This document shows, piece after piece, positions 21,301 through 30,600 of a stretch of 64,000 nucleotides of DNA. Positions within the stretch are counted from its first letter, which is position 1. The number at the start of each line of letters is the position of its first letter. The stretch comes from Undaria pinnatifida (lineage: Eukaryota; Sar; Phaeophyceae; Laminariales; Alariaceae). The translations under genes and the position numbers were made by a program. Where the stretch lies: assembly GCA_012845835.1 (NCBI GenBank), contig JABAKD010000022.1:3926444-3990443 (forward strand). Direction: 5' to 3'. Under the pieces are notes generated by a model. It was given only the letters and a program-made list of their open reading frames with translations, had not been told where the DNA came from and searched no databases.

Positions 21301-23697
21301 ATCTGCCTGATTTGTGATTGACGCACAACTCTCCCTGTTGCAGATTTACTCGAACAACTCCTACGAGGACAGCATGAAGCAGTTCTGGGAGATGTTCGAC
21401 GCTGAGGGGTGGTCCCTGTGGATTTGTCGTTACAAGTACAACGCGGAGAACACTCGTTTGTTCATGACGTCCAACTTGGTGGGAGGATTCGTTCAGCGTT
21501 CTGGCGAGATCAGGAAGTGGGCATTCGGGTAAGAGAAGAAGAAAATGTAATACGAAGTATATTTTTTCAGGAGTACGAGTATCTCGTATGCGGGCCGCGC
21601 ATGTTCCCCTGTGAAAAGACAACTCGTCTGCACACTTGATCCTTGTATTGATAACACAGAACTGCCCTCGGAACGAGTTCGGCCTTTGTCGGAAATGTGT
21701 CCAGAGCAGGTGTTGACATTAACGGTCGCTCCTGGGTGATGGTACTCTGGATAACCCTATCAATAGGACACTAATGGTACACCGCTTGTACGCCAGCGGG
21801 ACCGGTATACGCCCACACGGCTCGTACGCAAAACGGCCACCCACCCACCCAACACTGACTCGAGTTTCGAAAGTCCAATTTTTGCTTTTCTTTTCGGCTT
21901 TGTCCAAGTTGTTTTTGATATTGATTTTTGTGTAAAATGTTTGTCTTCAGATTAGTGTGCTTATTTTAGTCTTGAAGTTAGTGTAGAATTTTTTGTCTTG
22001 AATCGTGTGGTCGTTGTTATCTTGAACTTAGTGTGGGAACAACCCCGGGCGGGAAACGTCTCCGAACATGTTGGAAACCCCTGTCTTCCCGCGGATCCGT
22101 TCCCTTTCACGGGGAGCGAGCGACGTGTCCCCGAAAAGGCGCCTCTCAACGCCCCTTGCTCGCCGAGTTGAGCGTTGGAGTTCGTTTTTTAGCCGGGACC
22201 GCAGAGGGCTGCCGTGTGCAGTAGGCTTGGGACCGCCGTGCGGGGTCGAGAGATGGGGTGGCGCATGGTACATAGCCGGTGCCAAGCGGGGTTTACTGAA
22301 ACGAGCATAGTCGGGAAGAGTCATTTTGGACATCACTACGTACCATGCATTAAACATTGAGGATATGTCGAACTTGTTGTGTGCGTAAGCTCTTCGTAAA
22401 TGTGAGTTGGTTGCTTCCTTCGTGTACGCTCGTGCGAATGGGTTTTGGTAGTGGGAGGGAACCCATACACGTGAGATTGTGATGTTGCTGCTTATGAGGT
22501 ATGTGGTGTTGTACGTGTGCTCCCGATGTGAAACGAAGCGCGACTTGCGTTGATGAAAGCCGTCCCCGTGATTGTGTTTGACAGGGTCATGCAGATCACC
22601 GGTAAGGAAGGAGATGAGCTGCTCGTGTCGGGAGCGTGGCTCTTCCGTGGGCAGAGCGTCCAGCCCATGAAGGACGCGAACGACGATGCTAACTGGTGAG
22701 CTATGCATGCTATTTATATTACGCATCAGGGTATTTTATCGGGTTCGTTGTAGGTTATATTTATGTTGTCAGTAGTTCCGTTTATCGTCATTGTGTGGCG
22801 CTTGGAATGCAAACGGCGAACAAAATTTCATTCGTCGTTATTGTTCTTTTTGCTAAACACACAGACGATTTATGTGTTACCAATCTAACACTTAAATCAT
22901 GCATGAAGTGTTGTAACACAATTTCATCTTTTATTAGGTTCTGACTCATGAAAACTTACTAAAAACGGACGGCCGGTGTAGTACACAGCTTGCAGAGATG
23001 AGTATCAACCCTAAATTCGTCGAACCCACAGCTGACGTTGTTAGAACAATTTTATATAATATTATTACGTTTAATCTTGCGGCAGATGGGTGAAAACAAA
23101 GCTCAAGCCCGCCACACTTGCGTGCGTTTTCTTCGATGTTCTGCCGGTTTATCTTAATTTCATTCGCAATCCAGCTCTATTAATAGCCGGCGTACCTTAC
23201 GGTGTCCATGGCAAAGGCCTCGCAGGCTGTCACTGTTGCAGGTCACCATGATCACAGCACGCAAGCTGCCGTGGTCTATGGGCGCGTGAGCATGTCAACC
23301 CGACTTGACCCCTGGGGTCAGGTGCGGTGGAGATAGCCACACGGAAGTTTGTATTTCGTTCCTGTACTCATGTTCGGCTGTCCCATAAAGTGAACCCCCG
23401 AGACCATAAACCGATCAGCCTTGAACCAAAGAGATGAGCGCTACGTTAAGTTCGCCAGTATTATACTGGGTCAACGAAATGTGCGCGAATTCAATTCCAC
23501 CCACGTGAACTGTACCATCTCCACTACACCACTTCACCGCCTGCTGTGTGCTGTGCTGTGTTGATCGTAACAGGTACGACTGGACCAAGGTGTCGACCCC
23601 GGTGTCGGACGCAGACAAGGCCCTCATTACCGAGTTCTGGTGCTCGGAAACCACGGTGGAGGGGAGGCCGGTCCTCGACGGGAAGGTCTTTAAGTAA
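9382..23697 (+). CDS. EEF1G: Translation elongation factor eEF1B gamma subunit, nine exons
   Basis: Exons 9382-9390, 9698-9868, 10622-10717, 19755-19928, 20087-20311, 20610-20780, 21344-21528, 22585-22695 and 23574-23697 join in phase to 1266 nt, encoding 421 residues (usual for the family: about 400-440). Residues 1-85 are a GST-type N domain (start MALKLWTNPANFRAF), about 90-215 the GST C domain (VGDKITLADITVA at its core), 222-262 a Lys/Glu-rich linker, and 263-421 the conserved EF1-gamma C domain (FWEMFDAEGWSLW, WLFRGQ, ending DGKVFK). In the family, this subunit anchors the eEF1B nucleotide-exchange complex that reloads eEF1A with GTP; it acts in the cytosol. All introns have GT-AG ends except intron 3, which begins GC. 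Intron 3 is 9037 nt against 158-1056 nt for the others. The four stretches that carry the recognisable domains leave little doubt about identity. The three-codon first exon is the least certain part. Confidence 0.93.
9698..9868 (+). CDS. EEF1G: eEF1B-gamma exon 2 (GST N domain)
   Basis: Acceptor CCAAGCAG precedes it and donor GTGCGA follows CCCCAG. It holds residues 4-60, including NFRAFKVLIAAEYNGVEVEV and GRVPVLETPQ, the thioredoxin-like half of the GST fold. Phase is 0 at both ends. Confidence 0.93.
10622..10717 (+). CDS. EEF1G: eEF1B-gamma exon 3
   Basis: Residues 61-92 (GSIFESNAIARYVAR ... FFESAQ) close the GST N domain. The acceptor is CTCACAG. The donor reads CAG/GCGAGT, a GC-type site; no GT donor in the right phase is nearby. 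Confidence 0.92.
10930..12310 (+). repeat. Degenerate TACCGCC-rich minisatellite, split by a retroposon
   Basis: Variants of TACCGCC followed by A-rich spacers recur dozens of times at 10930-11130, 11403-11480 and 11970-12310. Copies are uneven (about 12-30 bases apart). The family A retroposon at 11138-11402 sits inside the first block. All of it lies in intron 3 of eEF1B-gamma. Confidence 0.7.
11138..11402 (+). mobile_element. Retroposon family A, copy 2 (5'-truncated, (AAC)n tail)
   Basis: It runs from TATTTGGTTTCTCCAGGCGT through CCCTGGGGTATTCCTCAGC to TTAATGTGAG and ends in at least six AAC triplets. It is inserted in the TACCGCC minisatellite. The 5' end is truncated relative to the copy at 51262. 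Confidence 0.8.
12311..15339. other. Intron 3 sequence without a recognisable gene
   Basis: Several open frames of 60-140 codons are present, but none shows a motif, a signal peptide or splice-linked continuation. I see no retroposon of families A or B here. Confidence 0.4.
15340..16060 (+). repeat. Degenerate ~130-bp tandem repeat, about six units
   Basis: Units are recognised by GGCTGTCA or AGCTGTCA anchors near 15350, 15485, 15610, 15743, 15835 and 15972, each followed by TCTGTCTA or TTCGGTCTCGAA and a GCTGTTCTG block. Spacing runs from about 95 to 137 bases. It is an old, diverged array in intron 3 of eEF1B-gamma. Confidence 0.55.
16361..16885 (-). CDS. Gln/Ala-rich open frame, doubtful
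   Basis: A 174-residue frame opens on the minus strand across a CAG/CTG-rich tract. It contains FQQQQEL near residue 22 and two alanine runs (about residues 81-88 and 100-109). Low-complexity triplet repeats keep frames open by chance, and other frames of the same tract are open too. There is no domain and no convincing splice link. It could be an exon of a glutamine-rich regulator nested antisense in intron 3, but a triplet-repeat artefact is more likely. Confidence 0.15.
   Translation of the reverse strand: MVVFLTSSKLNEKTLDKPTTQFQQQQELSSSSELVDIRSVCSSANLNQHLQPAIHNDNRHHHQVSSGAWTAAAASITETTGVTTTAAAAAAAFLSWRAFGAMAAAAAAAAATWENAPLCGTPANLNFHQAVPGRVAGPGESSPAVLRGQATVGRGSRSVQGPGASGQGQSLYEF
17565..17735. 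repeat. Long imperfect fold-back (hairpin)
   Basis: An inner arm of about 31 bases (starting ATGACGCCAAAAAGTCGGGC near 17601) is matched by its complement at about 17655-17686, with a 24-base loop. Outer arms CGCTTGCGCCGTTCGCCGCC (17572-17591) and GGCGGCGAATGCCGCAAGC (17718-17736) also pair. ATTCAAGAAGCAGAAG occurs twice, just before the outer arm and in the loop. It could be a MITE or a fold-back transposon remnant in intron 3. Confidence 0.65.
17740..19754. other. End of intron 3, no gene seen
   Basis: The sequence is AT-rich, with short open frames only. It ends in the polypyrimidine-like stretch and acceptor TTTTCCATCCGCAG of eEF1B-gamma exon 4. Confidence 0.45.
19755..19928 (+). CDS. 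EEF1G: eEF1B-gamma exon 4 (GST C domain)
   Basis: Acceptor CATCCGCAG, donor GTGAGG. Residues 93-150 begin VDSWIDFCAHELELPA. Joined to exon 3 this gives ESAQVDSWIDF, the usual continuation in the family, although 9 kb separates the exons. Confidence 0.93.
20087..20311 (+). CDS. EEF1G: eEF1B-gamma exon 5 (GST C domain)
   Basis: Acceptor CGCAAG, donor GTGAGC. Residues 151-225 start VGDKITLADITVASALVYP, contain the TRWFTTCVNQPQF segment and end in the first lysines of the linker. Confidence 0.93.
20610..20780 (+). CDS. EEF1G: eEF1B-gamma exon 6 (charged linker)
   Basis: Acceptor GTGAACAG, donor GTGCGA. Residues 226-282 hold a Lys-rich run and an acidic patch (VEEDDG), then SPFAGDTWKK, which opens the C-terminal domain. 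Confidence 0.92.
20957..21104 (+). mobile_element. Poly(A)-tailed retroposon family B, copy 2
   Basis: Located in intron 6 of eEF1B-gamma in sense orientation. It shares ACCGAAGG, CGCCAGCTA, ATGAAAATACGTGGAAGTGT and CATCCGCCG with copy 1 and ends in an A tail broken by single G bases, so it is older than copy 1. Confidence 0.75.
21344..21528 (+). CDS. EEF1G: eEF1B-gamma exon 7 (C-terminal domain)
   Basis: Acceptor CTGTTGCAG, donor GTAAGA in phase 2. It encodes IYSNN, then QFWEMFDAEGWSLW and the SNLVGGFVQR segment, the most conserved part of the family. Confidence 0.95.
22585..22695 (+). CDS. EEF1G: eEF1B-gamma exon 8 (C-terminal domain)
   Basis: Acceptor GTTTGACAG, donor GTGAGC. The first base completes Gly344 and the last two bases start Trp381. 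It contains GAWLFRGQ, equivalent to the family's G-x-W-x-FRGQ. Confidence 0.94.
23574..23697 (+). CDS. EEF1G: eEF1B-gamma exon 9 (C-terminal end and stop)
   Basis: Acceptor CGTAACAG. It encodes YDWTKV, then EFWCSETTVEGRPVLDGKVFK and a TAA stop at 23695-23697. The DGKVFK end matches the usual GKxFK end of the family. Confidence 0.95.
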
Positions 23698-24821
23698 ACG
23701 GACCCACCCAACTGGCAATGTCAACCGCCGCCCATCATTTTTGCGGGTTGTCAACTGGTTTGCCTCTGTCGGGTGACTGAAACCGTTGCTCGAGTTATCT
23801 ACTGCTGCGTGCGTCCTTGTGTGTGTCTCTGGGCGACAATATCCCGAATTTGACAGGTTTTCGCGGTTGGGTCAACGGATGCAAACACTCTTGCATTCAC
23901 CTTGTCGTTCATGTAAGGGGTGTAATGCTTTGAAATATGGGTTGGACATTCTTTAATGTGCTGGGGTCGTCCATTGGTATGGCTTGGTTTGTCTTCGACG
24001 CGTCTGTGGTAACATATCGTCGTGCACGGGTTCAGTAACCGAATGGGGTGGCGTGGCAAGTTGTGCGAACACGCGGGAAAAATTTTGCGACTTTTGGCAA
24101 AATATTCACTGCTGTAATATACGGGTAATTTTCCATCACACTGTGATGTCGTGTTATGAACGATGCAAGGAAATGCTCTATATTCGATATGTTATCGTTG
24201 CGGGGGCTTTTTTCTTGCGCGCACGCACTTCTTGGCTTGTTTTCAGAGTTAGGTTAGTGCTGAGAGAATGGAAGGAAAAAGTTCGATTATTTTGCAGTAT
24301 CTGTGAAGAACCGATATACCTCTGGCATGCCCTTTCTGGACTTGACCCTAACATGTGGTGTGAAGGGTACATACTACGGTATATCCCGACCTCTTACACA
24401 CGAAGACACATGTTGGCCTGACCATTGCATACGCGTACTGCTGTGTAGTCTGATAGTGAACCTCCTTCCCCATCCACAGCCAACTCCGATTCTTCCTCTT
24501 CATTACCTGGTGCATTTTTTTTGCTCACCGTGCGCAGCGGAAAGGAAAATGGTCATATACGTGGGCTGAAGAGCTTACGATAGGCACACAATACGAGCTG
24601 CTGGTGGGCGCCAACCGCAACTTTTCGGAAAACTCGCATCAGCAAACGAAGTCACGATTATGTTGTTTCAAAGGCCGAGCGAAGATACCAGTGAAGCAAC
24701 GAGCGAGGCAACGACGTGCCTCGTATTTCGAAAATCATGCATGTGTCCTCCGGGCTGTTCTCCTGGATTATGGCGGTGGGAGGGACTCTTGCCATTGTTA
24801 ATCGTAAACTTTTGTCCTCTT

Positions 24822-24893
24822 CACATAACTTGGCTTTTGCATTCTTTAGCGAGCGTAGGCGCGCAGGCGAATGCCGCCCGCGAAGCGCCTTGT
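24822..24893 (+). repeat. GC stem-loop dispersed repeat, copy 3
   Basis: The lead TTTTGCATTCTTTAGCGAGCG matches copy 1 in part. The stem is rearranged (GGCGCGCAGGCGAATGCCGCCC), and the end CGAAGCGCCTTGTA matches copy 2. Confidence 0.5.
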
Positions 24894-26729
24894 ACATGAT
24901 ACGTGTCCAGCTTTGGATTTCACGCACTCCCTCAAGCTATTCCGGTACCATGACTGGCTGGTACCTGACATGTGCGAAAACACTGTGTAGTATCTTGATT
25001 TTTTTATTAGGATCGTTCCTAACGGACGCAAAAAAATCACGAATCTTGACAAAATGTTACGATTCCTGGTATTTGGCAATTCTGAAACGTCAAGTTTTCC
25101 AAACAAAAATACCAGGGTAATTTTTTTGTCGGGGATCCCAACATCAATTTTTATGGAAAATGTCAAAACAAATACAAGACGAAAGCCAGGATCCCTGACA
25201 AAGATCACGATTCGCGAAAACGTGGTCACGTTTTTTTGTCAAGGCTTGTGACATTATCTGTTAATAGCCAGATTCCTAACTTGTAACTATCACGATTCGT
25301 GAAAATGTCGCTTTTTTTTATCAGGATTCCTGACGTTTGTTTTGAGTTGTTGTTAGAGGTGGTGTCTATTGACTAACCGGAGTGACATCGAGGCATGCGC
25401 GCCGCGGTGTTGGACCCAGGTATAGCGACCTAAAAAGCGACAAGAAGTGCGGTCGCTCAAATTTGAATTCACAGAAGAGCGTGTAACAGATGCTTTTTTT
25501 TGTGCTGCGTGCATGTCGATTACCTCCTTCCCTGGCACTGCTTCGCGTGATAAAAGCTGTAAACGTCACATTTTTTTGACAGTTTCCCTCTTCAATCCCG
25601 AACAATCCCGAACAGAGTGTTTGGAGTATCATAGCCACGAAAAGCCTTGCGCCTTAACCCCTTTGCAACTGGAAACCCGTTTTGGGGACAAAATTACATG
25701 GATTTAGTATAGGGAGGGGTTTGGGGGCTATAAAAGGGTCAAACATCTTGTAATCATGGGCCTGAGTAGAAACGCCGTGGTCATACTGTTCAAACAAACC
25801 CAAATATTTCTCACTTTATGCTCTCGCGTTTTGGGCGCCAAGTTATTTGTAGACACGAGCCCGAGGGAGAAAACCACTGGTCAGCACCAACTATTAAGTA
25901 ATTTAAGGGTGTTGCCGTGTTGGAAGGGGCCATTTTAGTGCAAAAAAATATTTCGGATAAAGTCGCGTGGGAACATGGGAGTGTTCGTGGCCCCTTTTTT
26001 TTTCTTTTTTTAAATCCCTTTTATTATCTTTGCGCAATTATTTCTCCTTCCCTTAGACGTAACTTGGATCCGGGGTCACTTGAGCAGGCTCTTCTCCCCC
26101 CTCCCCACTATGGCACGCGCCTGCACTCTTGTTGCGCGAAGGATACAGCACTTTCTTCCCTCGTCGACTCGCGTCGGATTGTGCTTACCCACAGTGTCAA
26201 GCGCTCTCGGCAGTTGGTGTGCAAAGCAAAAATCTCCATACCAAGGTTGAACCCCTAGCTCCTACCTTACAGGTAATTCATAGTGTTCGAGGTTAAACAC
26301 AATCAATAGACTACCTGGCGACATCTAATTATATCGACACGACAGGTCATTTTGGACGGTTCAAGTTCAGGTGGGACAAGGGTCTCAAGCAAAAGAAGCA
26401 GGGCCGGTGAAAGCGTTGACCTGTGGAATTTTCTGACAGGCTCGTTCATCACATTAACTTTTCGTTCCTTATCCCACACCATGCTACCACGTGTTGTACC
26501 AACTACAAAGTAAAGGCGGACGACATTTCATTGCACGGCTCGACTCGTACTGCATTTCGCGATGAATTTCAAGATAATATTATTTCCGTCGAATACCGTA
26601 CTCGTGCATCAGTATCACTTATCACCACCAGTCGCAGTTCGAACATTATCTCTACTGTCAAATGACGTGATGCTTCATCTACTGTTCAGGAACGTGTCAA
26701 AACGCAACGGTGGCCTTCGTGACTCGATT

Positions 26730-27130
26730 TTGACGGCTTTCACGGTGCGGTTCGATGCGGTTTTACGGAGCCGAACCGCACCATACATATTTGCATTTAA
26801 CGACACCACACCATAATATTCTAAAAAGCATAAACCCGTATTGCACTGCACCGCACCGCTCGACTCACACAACTATAACCGTGAAAAGGTCTTTAGGTCT
26901 CTAAAAGTGTTCATTTAGACGCGGTGCGCGGTGCAATGCGGTTCGTTGCCGGTTTTAATCGAACCGCACCGCACCGTACGAATTCAAACCGCACCGCACC
27001 GCCCCGTATCACACTAAAAACGAAATCCGCACGGCCCTACACAGCATCATACGATTCTCAAATACGAAAAAACCGCACCGCACAGTAGGATCGTGCAAAC
27101 AGAAAAAATCGAACCGCGGCTCGGTTCTAT
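26730..27130. repeat. CGGTGCGGT/ACCGCACCG-rich region on both strands
   Basis: Short blocks of CGGTGCGGTTCG and their complements CGAACCGCACCG alternate many times, so the region can form several nested hairpins. The blocks are not arranged in regular units. No coding frame follows them. Confidence 0.55.
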
Positions 27131-27612
27131 ACCGTGAAATGCCTTGGATTTTGACAGCTCACAGCCCAAGGAGCGGGACGTCATATCGGTAAAACACTAA
27201 AAACTTAGCGTAAGCATCCTCGTGTATCGTGTAGGCACCAACGAAAATCAAATGATCGCTGAAAGGTGTAAATTACGAGCTATATGCGAGCCGCGAAGTG
27301 ATCTCACGTGACGACATATTACTAGTAGCCACAAGGCTCCCTCTTCGCGGAATTACCAAAAATGGCCCACATACGGTCACAAGACCTTTCTGGGGTGATA
27401 GTACGCCATTGAAGCCGGTCTAACATCCCATCCACTTCAAGCATCACGCTTCTCGACGTGCTTCCTTCTCCAGCGTATGGCATCACGCACAGCACCTTGC
27501 GGACATACGGCACCATACCGGTCAGAGCCCTATTATGAGTCCGATACCAGCGCACACAACTAAAGGCAGCTAGCTGGTACTAAGGCACCAGCAGTTAAGC
27601 ACGAAACGAGCT

Positions 27613-27681
27613 TCACTCAAACGCGGAGTTGTCGCCCTTGTAGTACACCACCTCGCCCTCGTCTTCGACATAGAGGCACTC
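27613..27681 (-). CDS. Desaturase exon 10 (C-terminus)
   Basis: Acceptor TTTTTTGCAG. It encodes [20 protein letters not shown] and FE, then a TGA stop at 27613-27615. DEGEVVYYK is shared with plant FAD7/8. Confidence 0.92.
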   Translation of the reverse strand, partial: ECLYVEDEGEVVYYKGDNSAFE

Positions 27682-30600
27682 CTGCAAAAAAAGACACCAG
27701 CAACACCAAGTTTGGTGTCAGAGCTTCGGCCGCATAGTCGTTGGTACGTACACAAGAGGTAGAAAAAGGACGCACCAGGAGATGTCATGTGCAATGTTAC
27801 AAGCGCATACTAGCTATCAATGATGACGGCTGGATGAAAGAGGGCCCCCTTTCGAACCGGCTCAAGAACGCCTAGTGTGGCTCAAGTCTTGAGACCCTTC
27901 TCTCGTAGCAATTGCCTCGTCACACCCTGTTCAACTGGCCAGCAATGGGATACGATTCGTCGGACCCCCGATCACACGCGTTTGATGGCACACACCAGAC
28001 ATATCGTCACTGGTGCCATCATATGCCTGTAAGTTTGTGCGCCCCCACTTCATAAACGCCCACCTTCGCCCCCTTGAAGAACCTCTTGATGAGGTGGAAT
28101 GGGATGGGTCCAGACTTTTCCGGCTCAACGAAGTATTCCCCAAGCACCGGCTTAACCGCCTGAGTCGCTTCCACGATGTGGTAGTGCGGCATCTGGTGTC
28201 ATCATCATGTCATGTTCAGAAATCACCGCCAACGGGAAAACAGCGATCCAAATTATACACCATCGTAACCATGCTGTGCGGGGACATACAGTTCATACTC
28301 GAACAGGACGGACACTACCGTAGTACACACATTGCACAATGCCAATTACGCTTCGGATGCATGCAGTTTAGGGGTGCCCGAAAGACGATGGTGAAGCTCC
28401 TCACCCAACGACGCCAAAACGCCTCTTTTTGAGAAAAACTGCAAGTGCAACCTGATCAGCAATCCCATGGCCTACGTAGGTATAAGCAACTGCCCCCGAC
28501 AAACAGTATGCGCACGTTTTTGGGTATAACAGTTTCCTAGTTGACAACTTTGATTGCGAGTTGATAAACACCGTCAGGCAGACATTTAGCCAGAAAGTGC
28601 TATTGATACTGCACTAGTAGTAATAGCAATAGGGCTATTGATACCACACTAGTAGTAATAGCAACAGTGCTATTGATACTACAGTAGTAATAGCAGTAGT
28701 GCTATTGATACTACAATAGTAATAGCAATAGTACTCTTGATACTACTGTAGTAAAAGCAATAGTGCCCCGATCGAAGAAAGCGTGTTGGTATTTCATTGC
28801 TTTCATTGCATGTCACACCTGGGGGAAGAGGTGATGCACGACGTGCGTCCCAATGTCATGGTGAATGTTGTTGAAGATGCCGTAGTCGTGGTCGCGCGTG
28901 GACAAACCGCCTCGCATGTACGACCAGGCGCTCCCTCGGAACCACGGGACCTGTCAGGACCAAGATACGGTGTTAGGTCAAACACAGGCTGTTCGGTCGG
29001 ATAGAGGGGCTGTTCCTGTCAAGGAGAAGCTGTTCGGTTCGAGGGAGGGCGTACCCAGAACGCCACAACACGCGTTGGAATTGCATCCATACACTTGGCT
29101 GCGCATCGCGCATCTGCAGACTGTCGGACGTCAAGATTGTGGTGCTAAGGCCGGGGTTGCCGGCGGCAGAGTACGACCGACTAGTTGCCGCGGGAGTCGT
29201 GCTCTAGAAGGGTCTCCTCCAACGCCATCAAGCTGTGGCCGACAGCTCCCAAACCCAGCAAAACCATACAATACGTATGAAAGCACGTTTCAGTGCATAA
29301 ACAAATGTTGCTGGCAACTGCCATACCCAGCAAAAACAGCATGTATAGAAAGCATACAGGCCGAAAACACCTCGAATAGTCTGGTAGCGGATGCACTAAA
29401 CGAAGAGTACACGTGCACCTCAATTTTTCAATGGGCTCATGGTTATTTCCTCCCTCACCTCCTTGTCCGTGTGGTGCAAGTAGGTCACGACATCGAGCCA
29501 CATCACGTTGATCCAGTAGGGTACGAAGTACAACTTGGCCACCATAAGGAATCCAAACTTGGCGCACGCCGCTACAAGGGGGACAAGGGGGACAAAAAGG
29601 GGCAAGGGAAGGGGGACGGCAAGCGGCGGTGATTTGTGAAGCGATCGGGTGCAAAAGACAACCACAAAAACAGGAGATACCTACATGCCCAAACGTACGT
29701 GTGCGAAGCGTGAAATGCCGTCCAAAGCGAAGCAAACCCACGGCCGCCACCGATTCCCTGGACTTGAAACAAGTATTTCGTAACAAAGCTCTGGTCCAAA
29801 ATTCCATGGGGAGGCCTGTTGCTGCAACTGTTGCACTTACCGGCGAGCAGAGCAGCCATGGCAGCGTAGCACGCAGTGGAAGTCAAGACCTCATTCCTTT
29901 CCCCAGGCACGAAAAGTGGAGACTTGGGGTTAAAGTGCGAGCCCGTTTTGCCCGGGGATCGCTGCGTACAAGCAAGGCGCCAACGACGGACACGCATGTT
30001 GTCACACGAATAATATAGTCACTCGGCAACAAATGTTAGGCGGCGTGCCAATGAAATGAGTCAATCTAGAGAAAAGGGTAAGGCTTGCGTGCACCGGTCA
30101 AAGAGACGCCATGTATCGGCCTCTACTCAAATTCTGCTGAGTACGAGTAACATGCATTTTTAGTCGCGGCTGAGCAAACGTCACGTTGTAAGCGTTGCGA
30201 TCATGCCGACAATCGAAAGGACTGCAAAAAAAGCGACAAAAGAGGCAAGTGAGGGCGCTCACCAGGTAAAGATAAAAAGGATAAACCACGAGCATCATCC
30301 ACTTGTTGAAACGTCCGATGCGGGCTCCAAAGTCCATGTCCTTGACGGTTGACCGTGTGGGGGGCGTCCTGCAAGAAAGCGCCGTAGCCAGAAAGGGCCG
30401 TGTCAGCAGCAAATGGTCGTACTATGATCTCAGCGCAAAGACAACCATTTGGTGGTTACATTATGTACCCTGAACTCCCCGAAGCAAAATCTGCGGTGGT
30501 GTCTTGACGAAAAATAGCTATGCACGTTGAGGACATTCTGGTGTTTCGTGCAGTGCCTATCTGAGCCAAGAACCCATCCACGCCAAAGGGTCAGATTATC

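Larger units (their letters stand above)
23698..27612. other. Convergent intergenic region between eEF1B-gamma and the desaturase
   Basis: Both neighbouring genes end toward this 3.9-kb stretch. I found no further gene. It holds a GC stem-loop repeat (24822-24893) and a CGGTGCGGT-rich inverted region (26730-27130). No AATAAA signal is obvious right after either stop codon. Confidence 0.5.

Noticed and set aside
29181-29807. 208-codon minus-strand frame inside the desaturase gene
   Set aside because: It is out of frame with the desaturase exon it overlaps (29459-29571) and crosses an intron. The exon's true frame gives the conserved desaturase sequence.
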